Below, one piece after another: positions 1 to 11,494 of a DNA stretch of 64,000 bases (position 1 is the stretch's first letter; each line of letters begins with the position of its first letter). The position numbers were made by a program, and so were the translations under genes. The stretch lies in the NCBI GenBank assembly GCA_963082975.1, contig OY720346.1, forward strand, positions 72,035,267-72,099,266, read 5' to 3'. The stretch comes from Labia minor (Eukaryota; Arthropoda; Insecta; Dermaptera; Spongiphoridae). The notes under the pieces were generated by a model that worked only from the letters and a program-made list of their open reading frames with translations, was not told the DNA's origin and did no database searches.

Positions 1-798
1 AAGAATATACATTCTACAAACATATATTGAATATTAATGATTTTGTATTTTAATTCCTTTAAAAATTATATAATAAGGAAAACTAAAAAATGTTTTTAAT
101 TATTTATTTAGTTCAAAGAAGTTTATAAACCATTTCATGCTTTTCGATTCTAAGAGTACTGAAAAAATTAAATTTAAAATATCAACATCTCTTTATTATA
201 AGTATATAGATATATAATTATAAAATTAATCCACGCTTTATTTAATAAATAAAAAAAATATAAACTCAATTTAATTTAAATTTATTTTTTTAATTCTTTT
301 TCATCTATTTAATTAATTATTCACATTATTTTTATTCATTGTTAGTTATTTATTACAAAGAATATACATTCTACAAACATATATTGAATGATAATGATTT
401 TATGTTTTAAACCATAGGTTCTTAAACTTATGTACTCCACGGACCCCCACTTGAAAAAATTTTTTTTGACGGACCCCCATCACAACTTTAGGTACTTTTC
501 GTCATTTTATTAATTAATTTCTGGCTTACGATCTCATAAGGACAAGGATATATGATGAATATTTCTAACAGTGATTGGTGAATAACGATTTTTTTGCATA
601 TTGTAGAACACATTTTATTAGAAATTATAATATTGAAGAAAGAAAATACAAACATTGTCATAGCAACAAATCTCACAAATTATAATGGGTACTTACATTA
701 AATTCATATAAATATTTTATAATTTTTTTCAGAAAATATTAAATAAGAAATATTTTAAAAAATAACTGCATCTATCTCATTAAATATAACTTACATAT

Positions 799-2648
799 TT
801 AATGAGATGTATGCAGTTGTTTTCTTGAAACAAGAATCTCAATATCTGGCTTAATATTGGAAACTTTTAATCTAAGATCCGGCTCTACATTTAATTTGTT
901 TCTATATTTAGACTTAATATAAAATAGTACCGAAAAAGCTTGTTCGCATAAATATGTTGTGCAGAATGGAATCAAGTGTTGAAGTGCTTTATTTGCAAGC
1001 GCAGGATAATCTGACCTGAGAAGTAACCAAAAGTTGCTCAATTCAGTTTTGTTAAATTTTAGTTTATAAGTTGTATCACATGATAATTCCACGAGAATAT
1101 CTTGTTCAGGTGCAGATAAATGTTTAGCATTTGTAATTTCCATATTAAATGGATCTCTGATCCAGTTATTGCAAGGATCAGGAGTAGAAAAATACTTCCT
1201 GAAGTTGCTTTTCAAAGTAATTAAATGTTCAACAAATAATTGACGCGTTTGATTAAGCAATTTTTCACTGGAGCTTTCTATGAAATCATTGAGAGTTGGA
1301 AAAGACTCATATACACCGTTCTGGATGCGTTTCGACCACAAGTCGATTTTTTTAATCATTGCTTCTATTTTATCTTCAACTTTAAATATATTTACAACAG
1401 TACCTTGCAGGCTCAAATTAAGTTCGTTCAATTTTGTAAAAATATCAGTCAAGTAAGCCACCTTAGCTAACCAGATAAAATCATTGAAACATTCGGTCAG
1501 TTCAAAATGCGCATCTATTAAAAACAATCGTATTTCATCTCGAAGCTCAAAAAGGCGAATGAGTACTTTCCCGCGGGACAACCAACGTACATCTGTATGT
1601 AATAATAAATGTGTATGTTGACTACACACAAAATTTTAAAAACTCTGGAATTAAGTGGACGAGCCTTAATGAAATTGACAATTTTAACTACTTCGTCTAA
1701 TGTTCTTTTCAAATCTGGTGACATATTTTTGGCTGCTAATGATTCTCTGTGAATGCAGCAATGATTCCAAACAACCTGAGGCGCAACATTTTTAATAAGA
1801 GCAATCAATCCAGTTCTTGTACCTGACATTGCACGAGCACCATCAGTGCAAATTCCAACACATTTTGGCCACTCTATTTCATTTTCGGTTATAAAATTAT
1901 TCAAACTGTTAAATATGTCATTAGCTGTCGTTCGTGAAGGTAGTGAATCACAAAACAATACATCTTCTTGTATTTGATTTTCAAACTCATATCTAATGAA
2001 AGCTAACAAATTGGCATTATTAGTGACATCAGTACTTTCATCCAATTGTAATGAGTAATAGTGACTTTTACGCACTCTCGATATTAATTCTTCTTTTATA
2101 TTACATGACATGTCTTCAATCCTATTCTTAACCGTATCATTTGATAATGAAATCAAATTTATATCGTTTGCTGCTTTAGTTCCTAACATTATATTTGTAA
2201 TTACTTTTGTAGCAGGAAGAATTAATTGCTCTGCTATATTATGCGGCTTTCCTGCTTTAGCAATAAGTAGAGCTACTTCATATGATGCCATTACTGCTTT
2301 CTTACTCATACCACCAGATCCCGTCTTTACCATCAATTTCTGACTTGAATTAAGTTCTTCTTTTTTCATTTTAAAAAATTCGATAGACTTACTAACATGC
2401 TCGCTGTGCTTTGTTTGTAAATGACGTCTGAGATTAGCAGGTTTCATACTTTCATTGGATAAACTTTCCTGACATAGAACGCAGACTGGTCTTTCCACAT
2501 CATTGTTGCAAATATAAGTAAATCCAAATGATAAATAATCATCCGAATATTTTCTAGTTTTGCGTTTCTTGGTAGAGTTTGCTGTTGATGCCTCATCATC
2601 TGATTCTTTCCGTTTCTGTGTTGAACCAGTTTGTAGCCAACGATCCAT
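799..2648 (-). pseudogene. BED-finger hAT transposase, one frameshift
   Basis: This gene would bind the ends of its own element and cut and rejoin DNA in the nucleus. It is read from ATG at 2648 to about 1630, then in the next frame to the stop at 799, about 615 residues in total, which is normal for the family. Residues 27-33 are a basic stretch like a nuclear localisation signal. A BED zinc finger follows (C56, C59, H76, H81). LDESTD holds a likely catalytic Asp at 203, CTDGA another at 269, and CCIH (297-300) is the conserved CxxH motif. The second block has TDVRWLSRG near its start and the hAT dimerisation region (YLCEQAFS) near its end. The break lies at about 1625-1635 beside a TGTG run, so a small slippage deletion is likely. 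The second block begins at GTG only by chance. It resembles the ZBED5/ZBED8/SCAND3-like group. Confidence 0.93.
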
Positions 2649-2740
2649 TTTATGGAGTAATTTATTAACATTGAACTACAATAATATAAATATAATATAA
2701 ATATAATATAAATATAACGAATTATTATTTACTAGCTATG

Positions 2741-2905
2741 TTTTAATATGATTTTAAATGAATGTTTTAATATGATTTTAAATGAATGTTTTAATATCAT
2801 TTTAAATGAATGTTTTAAATCATTTTAAATGAATGTTTTAAATCATTTTAATAAATGTTTTAAATAATTTTAAATAAATGATTTAATATCATTTTAAATG
2901 AATAT
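2741..2905. repeat. 24-bp tandem array inside hAT
   Basis: About seven copies of a 24-bp unit (TTTTAATATGATTTTAAATG plus AATG) with some variation lie upstream of the transposase start. They might be transposase-binding or simple expansion sequences; nothing in the sequence decides this. Confidence 0.85.
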
Positions 2906-2925
2906 TAATTTATATAATAAATATA

Positions 2926-3016
2926 TTTCGTAATTTGATTCTAAAATATTATTAATTTCGTAATTTGATTCTAAAATATTATTAATTTCGTAATTTGATT
3001 CTAAAATATTATTAAA
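2926..3016. repeat. 30-bp tandem array inside hAT
   Basis: Three essentially identical 30-bp units containing TTTCGTAATTTGATT. The near identity indicates recent expansion. Confidence 0.9.
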
Positions 3017-3200
3017 ATAAATATTTTTTATTCATAAAACTAACTTATACTTACTCTCAAAAACAGCCTTTCTGGGAAATTGCAAAATGTGTTTAGTGTT
3101 TTTATAAAATAATGATCATGCAAATTACACTAAAAATTAAAAAAAATTATTAGCTATAATAAACTATTATTAGCTATAATTTAATTATAATTAATTAAAT

Positions 3201-3310
3201 TAATAAAAATAATTTAAAGATACAACTCGTTGAGAAATGAACTTATAATTAACATTAATAAAAATAATTTAAAGATACAACTCGTTGAGAAATGAACTTA
3301 TAATTAACAT
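3201..3310. repeat. 55-bp tandem duplication inside hAT
   Basis: Two identical 55-bp units containing AAGATACAACTCGTTGAGAA lie back to back. Confidence 0.9.
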
Positions 3311-3904
3311 TTGCTTTAAAACTGTTTAAAACCCCAGAGTGGACGCTGACAATTTGGGTTTTTCCGGGTAAGACTGTCCCCTCCCCTGGTTTTCCCCAAT
3401 AACAAAGTGAAAGAAAATTCCCTTATATGCCTCCCCTTCCGAGCCCCTAAGAGGGGTTATTTTAAAGGAACAATCGAAAAATGATTTTAAATGAATGAAT
3501 GGATGAAAATTCAAATTTTATATATAGTTTTTTATATATGTTTATTTATTCACAAAAAATTAATTGACATAATTATCAATTTAATAAAATAAAATAGTAT
3601 TATTAATAGTATTAAATTATAGCCGTAATTCTCTAGGAGGATATAGTTAAACAATGAACTTTAAATATTTATATATGTATATATTTTTACGATGATTTTT
3701 TTCCGAGGACCGCGGACCCCCAGTAAAGGCTTCGCGGACCCCCAGGGGTCCGCGGACCACAGTTTAAGAACCACTGTTTTAAACCATTCAAAAATTAGAC
3801 AATAAATAAAACTAAAAAAGATTTTAATTACTTATTTAGTTCAAAGAACTTTATAAATCATCCTGTCAATATACAATATTATATGAATATATAAATATAT
3901 AGTA

Positions 3905-4434
3905 TAGCCGCGGCTTGGTATTTTTCAAAAAAATTATTCCTTTTGATCTATGAATAAATAAGATTGTTAATTAAAATAAATAAATGACAAAATATATGAA
4001 ATAATATCAAATAATTGAAAAGAACATAAATTAAAAAAAAAATAGCAATAAAACATATAGTCCTTAAACGTACGTATTTATGCACTGAAAGACAGAAAAG
4101 TATGGTCTGTGGATTAACATAATATACATATATTTCGTAATTTGATTTGATTTATATTTATAATATTTTGTATTTAAGGAAGCACTGTTTGACGTAGTTG
4201 CTGACGTCATTTTTTATTATTATTAAAAACCCTATTTTAAATTAAGAAAAATCTAATGATTTTTCCCAAGGCTGAAACCTCCTATACCTACCTATACAGA
4301 TCGATTTTTATTTATAAAAATTATCTATTGTGTGAATTTAAAAAAAAATCCTTCGAGCGGTTTAATATTTTAAAAATGCAAATATATATGCATATATATA
4401 TAATTTTTTTGCTAGTATAATAAGATAAGATATA
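3905..4434 (+). mobile_element. Family C short interspersed element, copy 1
   Basis: Non-coding repeat shared with 54100-54535 and, inverted and partial, 47250-47510 and 5975-6130. The best-conserved block contains ACGTACGTA, TGCACTGAAAGACAGAAAAG and TATTTCGTAATTTG, followed by GACGTAGTTGCTGACGTCAT. The left end has the palindrome GCCGCGGC and the right end ends in TAATAAGATAAGATAT. No coding potential is visible. It may be another Helentron-type non-autonomous family, but the termini are less clear than in families A and B. Confidence 0.7.
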
Positions 4435-5177
4435 TTAAAAGTATAATTTAAAAAAAATACAATTGAAATGATAAAAATACTTATTATGATCAAGTTTAGA
4501 GTGATATATAAAATAAAAAAACAAATCATTAATTGATAAAATAAGAACGTTTTCTATTTACAAGAGATAATATAATTGTAAATATCACTTTCAATTTTCC
4601 AATGTTTTGGTAGGATTGGTGGTAGTTTCAAAAGGATTTCTGAACCTTGGCCTATTTAAAAAATAGTTCATAAGTTTCACGGGTCCGATTCATTAGTAGG
4701 ATACCATTGGTGTCCCAAACGGTGTGTTTCTAACGAGGATTAAATCGAGATCCTCGGGTAACCTTGAGCCGATCAAACAGGAGGCCTAGAAGAAAAATAG
4801 AATGGAGAAAGCGGCTGCCAAATACATATACCAACGATCAAACTTAGGAATATTGGAAATCCTTCATCTATTCAGTGAAGGAGAAGTGTAATTTGCAAAT
4901 TCAAAATAGTTTGAGAAGTGTGGGTGGATGAAACTAGTTAAATAACTAACTAGATGGAGGAGAGTGGTTGAGAAAGAGATGAAATGAAAGAATATTTAAA
5001 GAGTCTAATCTCGTTGAATTCATTCACTAATGAAGAAGTTAATGATCTGAATTGGAAGCATGCTCTTAATTTCAAATAAAAAAAAAATAATTAAGAAGGA
5101 AATCTGACAAAAACATTTTTAATGAATTAAAGAATCAATATAAAATTGATTAATATAATTAAATTTTTATTTGAAAA
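4435..5177. other. Unassigned; possible tRNA-like SINE piece
   Basis: No open gene. At 4734-4756 a hairpin (CGAGGAT/ATCCTCG) lies in a moderately GC-rich block (4620-4790) that, read on the minus strand, has CGGCTCAAGG and CGATTTAATCC, weakly like pol III A and B boxes. A run of A after AAATAA near 5079 could be the tail of a separate plus-strand retrocopy. Neither reading is secure. Confidence 0.3.
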
Positions 5178-5648
5178 ATAAAATCACTTGTGCCATGGTT
5201 TCTTCCAATATTCGAAGCACTTCTGAAATGCGCTTTTCGGTATGGCCAGCTCGTTCTTCGTTTCCGACTTTATTTCATCTATTGTGGCAAAATGCTATCC
5301 TGTCATTGGTCTCTTCAGTTTTGAGAATAGGAAAAAGTCGAAGGGAGCCAAATCTGGTGAATACGGTGTGTTTTTGGACAAAAAAATGATTTGTGAACTG
5401 GTGAATTATAGCGATACAGAATCCATGATTTATTTTTCCACAATTTCGATTTTATGAGCCGTATTGCTTCACGCAAACGTTACCTAACTTCGTTGTTTAT
5501 CTTATCTGATTCCTTATTTATTTTTTTAATTAAACAACCGAAGAACACACAAAACGTGACTAACTTTTTCAGTTGTCAAAAACTAACTACTAATCCAAAA
5601 TTGCTGATAATGTCAACATATGTGTACCAACATAACAAAAAAAAATAA
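5178..5648 (-). mobile_element. Mariner fragment (DD34D, deleted)
   Basis: Minus-strand relic of the same mariner lineage as 9963-11364. It keeps the region coding for KLKRPM...FATIDEIKSE and, after an internal deletion, the 5' untranslated part; both terminal inverted repeats are missing. Only antisense reading frames stay open here, so no protein is made. Confidence 0.85.
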
Positions 5649-5974
5649 TTTCGCTAATAGTATTTACCAGTTTTCTAAGTATTGAAGATTTCCTAAACAA
5701 AAAATTTTTGTCAGAACAAAAAGGGCAATAACTAATTTTTTTGAAAGACCTGTTTTTGGATTTATTTTTATTATTTATTAAGTGTTATCGTCGTTATTCT
5801 TATGCTTACGAAGATTGTGCACCATATATACTAAAAATAATCTATGAAATAATTTCTGATGATAATAAATGTATTAATAAACTACGCTGATATGTTGTGC
5901 TGAGAATTAGTTTTAAATCATACTTCAGTTGACAATTGTTAAAAACTGCCTGGTTTAGTTCGTTTTAAACTTAC

Positions 5975-6130
5975 TAATCTTATCTTATTATGCTAGCTAA
6001 AATTGTATATATCTATCTATCTATATATATTGGTTCTCAAAAACCGCTCTAACGATTTGTTTCAAATTCACACTAGATATAGTATTTATAAAGAAAAATT
6101 GAGTTTTATTGATCACATCTCTTGAAACAT
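5975..6130 (-). mobile_element. Family C partial copy (inverted)
   Basis: The complement of the right third of family C: it contains the TATCTTATTATGCTAGC end, a GAGCGG-type motif and the AATTCACAC block seen at 4335 and 54435. Confidence 0.5.
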
Positions 6131-6420
6131 ACAGCTTCATTATTAATTTCTTAATTGAAAATTATATATGGAAAACGTCAAAATTGGCATCCATTTTTAT
6201 TTTTTAACTGAAATTTTATTAATATTTTTTTTTATTTAAAATATTTTAAAATTTATTATTTAATTTCGAAATAAAATTAAAAATATTTATTTTTAATAAA
6301 ATATATATAGATATTTATTAATCTCTCTCAAAAAAAAAAAAATAAATAAAAATAAAAAACATCAAATTCTGCCTGCTAAGACAGTAAAAAAATGGCAATT
6401 TTTTATCTAAATATATATAG

Positions 6421-6495
6421 TCCAGAGGTTAGAGTGATGTTTTAACGAGTGGATTTCGTCGGTTCGAAACTCGCAGGGTGAATCGTTATTTAAAA
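6421..6495 (+). mobile_element. Possible tRNA-derived SINE head
   Basis: AGTCCAGAGGTTAGAGTGAT followed about 30 bases later by GTCGGTTCGAAACTCG looks like degenerate pol III A and B boxes. No downstream body shared with the other SINEs is seen. Confidence 0.4.
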
Positions 6496-6683
6496 ATGAA
6501 AATAATGATTTTGTTATTTTTTTTTCTTTTTATCTATTGTTTACTTTTTAATAAATTACTATTTTATATTTATTTATTCATTGTTCTTTTATTAATTAAG
6601 TTTTAGATAGTTTTATAATTTTTAATATTTTTTCAATAAAATATTATTTAATATATTTATTAATATTATTTTATTTATTATTA

Positions 6684-7570
6684 TTGAGTACCCGAAGTTC
6701 CATTCATTTTAATCAGATTGATGCAATGATGTAACAGTTAATAATTGTAATATTGTAATAAATTTCTATCTTGAAAATTGTTACATATTATTCAGGATAT
6801 TTTAAAAACAATTTCTTTCTTTAATTAATATTCATTTTTTCTATAAGTCAGATATATTTCCAAATATTAAATAATTTTTGAAGTGAAAACTTCTTTAGCG
6901 GCGTTGAGCACTTTTGCTAGCGCACATTACGTCTGCTTTCAAATTTCTTATAACAGAGCGCGAAATTTGAATTGTCATTAGAACTGTTTTATAAATTATC
7001 TCTAACATATAAATATATATTTATTATGTAAAGTTCATTTCATATATACATATATAATCAAAATTATACGAAATGAACTTCACATAATAAATATAAGATA
7101 TATTTTATGTTAGAGATAAGAATTATAAAACAGTTCGTATTGCAATATTTTAAACAAAGTTGTGTATTTATATATATATAAATATAAGTTACAAATTTGT
7201 TTAAAATATATGTTTAAAATAATATATAAGTTATATATATATACATGCATATGAAATTCATCTTTCTCGTGAAATAGCGCGAATTTCGTCTGTTTTAAAA
7301 TTTCTTACGCAGAAGTTTTCACTTCTGTCGGCCAGTCCCACGACTGCCAATTTTGCTTTTTTAATTCCGAAAAGCTGCAAAGCACGTTTTTTTTGTCTTT
7401 AGTTTGTTTTATAACCACTTGGGGCGCTAAACAGTTTTTCAAAAAAACACTATAGAAAAAAAATATATGTACCTATATATTATATATTTATGTATTATTG
7501 AGGAGCACAAGTTCATTAATTTTAATCAGATTGATGCAAATGTGTAACATTTAATAATTGTAATAAATAA
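6684..7570. repeat. Pair of direct repeats around fold-back DNA
   Basis: A block of about 70 bp containing TTTTAATCAGATTGATGCAA occurs at 6684-6755 and again at 7497-7570. The DNA between includes the fold-back at 6981-7136. Two matching hairpins, GAAGTgaaaACTTC at 6881 and AGAAGTtttcACTTCT near 7310, bracket that fold-back. Confidence 0.65.
6981..7136. repeat. Fold-back (inverted repeat) element
   Basis: Two arms of about 65 bp, starting GAACTGTTTTATAA and ending TTATAAAACAGTTC, flank a spacer of about 25 bp. The DNA would form a long hairpin. No coding sequence. Confidence 0.85.
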
Positions 7571-7594
7571 TTAAAGAATTGTGTATCAATATTT

Positions 7595-7712
7595 TTTAAA
7601 GGGTAGAGCGAGAGCTCGGTGTCCCAGGTATTAATATTACCAGCCAAATCCAATAATAATGAATCATTTTTTTTAACTTAAGTACCGAGCCGAGGCTCGG
7701 GGTCCCGGTACT
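7595..7712. repeat. Two GCTCGG hairpin-type repeat ends
   Basis: GAGAGCTCGGTGTCCCAGGT (7610-7630) and CCGAGCC-GA-GGCTCGG followed by GGTCCCGGTA (7684-7710) look like two versions of one repeat terminus. A diverged inverted copy lies at 48365-48412, and family C near 47495 ends similarly (GCGGCTCGGTGAACCAGGTA). Confidence 0.55.
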
Positions 7713-8890
7713 GAAATATATATGCTTTTAAAGTAGTTCTTTTGAGAAGAATATAATATAATCATATTGATGGACTAACCCGAGAATTATTTTAAGATTT
7801 AGTTTTCATCATCAGTAAATCATTAACTTTCTAATTTTGATACTTAATCATTAAGTAAATAGTACTTTCAGTAATCATTGTATATTTTAATATCTATGTT
7901 AAAATTGAGAAAACTGCCATATAGAAGAAAACTCGTAACTCGAAACACTAAAACATGTTAAAATATGGTATATCAGGGAAAATTTAGTATAACATAAGGG
8001 GAAACAAAATTATATTCAATAAGAAAATAATGAATATTTTAAAACATAGATATAAACGACAAAACAGAACAAAATTAAAATTCTGGTTAACCGATTTGCC
8101 AATAATAAAATTTTACCCCTTTAATATTACCCAAAACAATTAAATTTTAAAAAGAACTTTACGGTAATTAAATTACTTCTTAAAAATAGATAAAATAAAC
8201 TGAATTGGCATTAATGAAGGGGGTGATTTTATGGAAATAAAATTTTAACTTCGAAACTTAAATGTAGAATACCGAATGGTTAAAATTAACTCATAATTCT
8301 TTTAGTTGTTGTGTTAAAAGGAAATATATATAAATAAAAAAAGTGAAATTTTTCCGGCAATTCGGAAAACCACGAGGCAGGGCTCCCCAGCTCCTTAGAA
8401 ATCGGTGAAACCATTTTTTTTTTAATGTGATGTCTCTATGTTGCACCGCTAAGAGGCGCTGCAGGCGCATAACCGATGCATGCAAAAACACACTCACACA
8501 CACAAGCCCGATTTTTTTTTCAATTAGTTACTGCCTGCACTCGCATGGTGGCGCCAAAAACTTTGTTTCAGCAAAGACAATAGAGTCTACTAGTCTTATA
8601 GATGGTCTGTGCCAGGTGGTAAATGCTTTCTTTCTTGTTGTGACAAGTAGAATATCAATCATTTAAAGAGTTTATTCTAAATGGTTGACTAATATTTAGG
8701 GGTACAAAGAACATTTACCTCCTGGCTCTCCCACTTTCCAGATAAATTACTATTTATTTATTCTCTGTCTCTGTTTTTTATGTTGAACTGTTTTTTCGTG
8801 TCTTGCAATGTGTTTTCATGATGTACTAATACAATTATATTGTCTATTCTCGTGAATACCTATTTTCTCATGTTTTTCATAATTACAAAA
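7713..8890. other. No gene recognised
   Basis: A+T-rich up to 8340, then a more complex block (8345-8660) with GGCGCTGCAGGCGC and an ACAC microsatellite. It has no reading frame that I recognise and no inverted or direct repeat partner in this window; it may be single-copy host sequence. Confidence 0.4.
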
Positions 8891-9244
8891 CAACACAATG
8901 TTTAAATGTAAAATTAATAACTACACACAAATCGTCGTAATATTTTGTTGTTTTTTTTAATTTTTTTTCAATATTTAATAATAACAAAACAAAATTTAAA
9001 AAAATGAAGTTAGTAACAAATTAATAATTTTGATAGGATTCTTTTTATGTTTATTATGTTTGATAAATTCTCTTTTACGATAAAAAAATAATATTAATAT
9101 CAAAAATTAGAATATTTTGTGTATTTCAAATTTATTTTCATTTTAAATTCTATAAAAATTGTGTAAATTGTAAAATTCTAAATTTGTAGCTAACTTCATA
9201 ATATTACAGACATTTCATACATCATATATAAGGAAATTATATAT
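8891..9244 (-). mobile_element. Family F element, copy 1
   Basis: A repeat shared with 17118-18445 (interrupted) and 41488-41790. Read on the minus strand it begins TTTCC, then a short TATG-type microsatellite, then AAATGTCTGTAATATTATGA and GAAGTTAGCTAC, and ends near CGACGATTTG. The same beginning is found in the tandem array at 51778-52468, whose ends are Helitron-like. Confidence 0.7.
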
Positions 9245-9962
9245 TTGATGATAATATATTAATATTATATTTAGGTATATAAATAATAATTAACAATTAC
9301 ACTCTTCAACAGCTTATATTATTATAATTTTGTCTAATTATTTGTTTAGGAAAAAGAATTTAAAATAAATAAATAAATATGTGAATTTAAATAGAAATTT
9401 AAAAAAAAAAATAAATAAAAATGATTTTCTTTGATATTTTAATGGAGTGATAAAATTTCCAATGAAAAGCAATTCTGGTTCAGCTTGACCCAAAGAAACG
9501 AGTTCGAGGTGACTGACAGCAATCAAATGGAGTGGGGGAGTTTTGTTCGTCTATAGGTAGAATAATCCTCGTGATCACACATTTTATAATAATGATTCTA
9601 GAAGATTGTTTTTGGAAGAAAAAAATATTCTAGAACAACAGTTAGTTTTTTTTTTTTTTTTTTTGTACTTTCATGATTCGCACTAATGATTTTCCAGCAT
9701 TCATTTCAACGTTCCGCTCAAATAAATTCTAATTATCAATTTATTTTCCAACTTAAAAAAGTGACTATTAATTAATCTCTCTATTATGAATTAAAATGGA
9801 TACCGCCTCGGGTGACGTCAATTAAGAATTTAGTTATAAAACCTGATGATTAATTTGAAATCTTATTGATAATAACTAAACATTAAATTTAACATATTTA
9901 TTACTATTTAAATGTTTATTCGCAGCAATAATTTCATATAAATAAATAATATATTATATATA
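9245..9962. other. No gene recognised
   Basis: A+T-rich DNA with a T run at 9648-9665. Open frames here are low in complexity. Confidence 0.5.
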
Positions 9963-10100
9963 CGAGAAAGAAAAGGTGAATTTTGAATTTTCGCGGGCTG
10001 GGTTCATTCATTTATTTAAATTTTTTTTTGTTATGTTGGTACACATATATTTTTCATATGTTGACATTATCAGCCATTTATGATTAGTATTTTATTTTTA

Positions 10101-10624
10101 GGAGGCAGGGTAGCCGAGAGCGTAGGATACCAACTTTCCACGCAAGAAGTCGGCGTTCGATTCCAACTAAGAACAAAAATTTTCAATTTAATTTAACATC
10201 AGCTGCCTCCGGCAAGCCACACCATGGATGTCACCTTGTCGTGTTGGGGGGCTTCGACTTAACTAAGAACATCCACGTCTCGGAGATGAGACTAGCAATC
10301 TACTCAAGAGACGCAAATCACAATTGCTCAAAGAACCACACACAGCCTCGAAAATTGGAATGATTAACACATTGACGACACGGCAACGAACCTATTACGG
10401 CAAATGGGTTAAGATTCGCCGTAAAAATGGAACGAACACGTAGGAAGAGCCAACGCGGAAGGGCTCTTGAGAATATAGCCCGGGATGGAAGGCCAGCAAC
10501 ACAAGAGACCAAGCCACCGAAAAAATGGGCTGACTGCTGGGCGTACTCTTCCCAAAAAAGACCTGAGGATAGTGAAGAAGAACAGGCCTTAGGCCTATAA
10601 TAGAAGAAGAAGAAGAAGAAGAAG
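10101..10624 (+). mobile_element. Complete tRNA-derived SINE
   Basis: A 524-bp element flanked by a perfect 12-bp target duplication, ATTTTATTTTTA (10089-10100 and 10625-10636). The head has pol III-like boxes: TAGCCGAGAGCG (A) and GCGTTCGATTCC (B), spaced as in a tRNA. The body is GC-rich and non-coding, and the tail is (GAA)n. It would be transcribed by RNA polymerase III and copied by a LINE reverse transcriptase. It landed inside an already present mariner, so it is younger than that copy. Confidence 0.92.
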
Positions 10625-10789
10625 ATTTTATTTTTATCAACTTAAAAAGTTAGTGTATTCTTTGATCTTTTATTTTAAAAAATCTGTATTAAATTTTGGA
10701 TTAAATATGGAATAAAGTCCTCCAACGCACTTAAAATGTTGACTGTCGCATTCGGCATTTCTACTTTGTCTTAAAAAAATGTTTATAAG

Positions 10790-11269
10790 TGGTACAAGGG
10801 ACCGAAAAAAGCACGCCAAGTTCGATCAAATGTGAAGGTTTTGCTCAATGTTTTCTTCGATTACAATGGCGTGATGCATCATGAGTTCTTGCCAACAGGC
10901 CATACTGTTAATTAGGAATACTACAAGGAAGTTAGGCAACGTTTGCGTGAAGCAATACGGCTCAAACGATCGAAATTGTGGAAAAATAAATCATGGATTC
11001 TGTATCGCGATAATTCACCAGCTCATATATTATTGCTTGTTAGTGATTTTTTGGCCAAAAACAACACCGTAATCATGCCTCTACCACCGTATTCACCAGA
11101 TTTGGCTCCCTGCGACTTTTTCCTATTCTCAAAACTGAAGAGACCAATGAAAGGAAAGCATTTTGCCACAATTGATGAAATAAAGTCGGAAACGAAGAAC
11201 GAGCTGATGGCCATACAGAAAAGCGCATATCAGAAGTGCTTGGACGATTGGAAGTGCATTTATATCTGA
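10790..11269 (+). pseudogene. Mariner transposase remnant (DD34D)
   Basis: The frame reads VYKWYKGPKKARQV, VFFDYNGVMHHEFLPTG, a stop in place of Lys after TVN (10915), then an open run to 11269. The second catalytic Asp (YRDNSPAH) and the third (APCDFF) are present with exactly 34 residues between them, the DD34D hallmark. The first Asp lies in the missing segment and the C-terminus is cut short after DDWK. It cannot make active enzyme. Confidence 0.9.
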
Positions 11270-11494
11270 AATCTCCTGTGCATTATACTTTGACAAGAAT
11301 AAAATGGATATTGATGAATACTTTTCGAAATAATTCAAAATTCCTTTTCTTTTGAACAGACCTTATATATATTTTATATTTAATACCTAGTATACTCATA
11401 TATTCTATCGTATTAATTTAAGTTCTATTCTGTTTAAATATTAAATTCATTTATATATTCCTTTCTTTGACTTGGATAAATCAAGGCCTGTTGA

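Larger units (their letters stand above)
413..3776 (-). mobile_element. Near-complete hAT (Buster-like) DNA transposon
   Basis: The element is flanked on both sides by the same 8-bp target duplication, TTTTAAAC (405-412 and 3777-3784), which fits the nnnTAnnn pattern of Buster-type hATs. The ends are imperfect inverted repeats: CATAGGTTCTTAAACT on the left matches the complement of AGTTTAAGAACCACTG on the right. Just inside both ends are repeated GGACCCCCA motifs. It encodes a BED-finger transposase on the minus strand. The region upstream of that gene (2.7-3.3 kb) holds three tandem arrays. At 3364 bp the length suits an autonomous hAT; only the transposase frameshift shows that it is dead. 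Confidence 0.93.
1..3862. repeat. 357-bp-period direct duplication split by a hAT
   Basis: Bases 1-141 recur, diverged, at 358-412 plus 3785-3862; the second copy is interrupted by the hAT element at 413-3776. The shared sequence is A+T-rich and unrelated to any repeat I recognise. The offset between copies is 357 bp once the hAT is removed. Confidence 0.75.
9963..11364 (+). mobile_element. Mariner, internally deleted, split by a SINE
   Basis: The left end TACGAG...AAAAGGTGAATTTTGAATTT and right end AAATTCCTTTTCTTTTGAAC are diverged mariner inverted repeats at TA targets. Removing the SINE (10101-10624) restores a continuous mariner 5' region matching the copies at 33153 and 49913. An internal deletion joins the codons for VYKW directly to those for GPKKARQVRSNVK, so the part with the first catalytic Asp is missing. 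Confidence 0.9.

Noticed and set aside
5171..5457. Overlapping plus-strand frames beginning MKNKITCAMV and MASSFFVSDF
   Set aside because: Antisense to a mariner transposase; the same antisense pattern recurs at 11023-11214 and 15924-16190.
6421..6495. Functional tRNA gene
   Set aside because: Only A- and B-box-like motifs are present; the acceptor and anticodon stems do not fold, so at most it is a SINE head.
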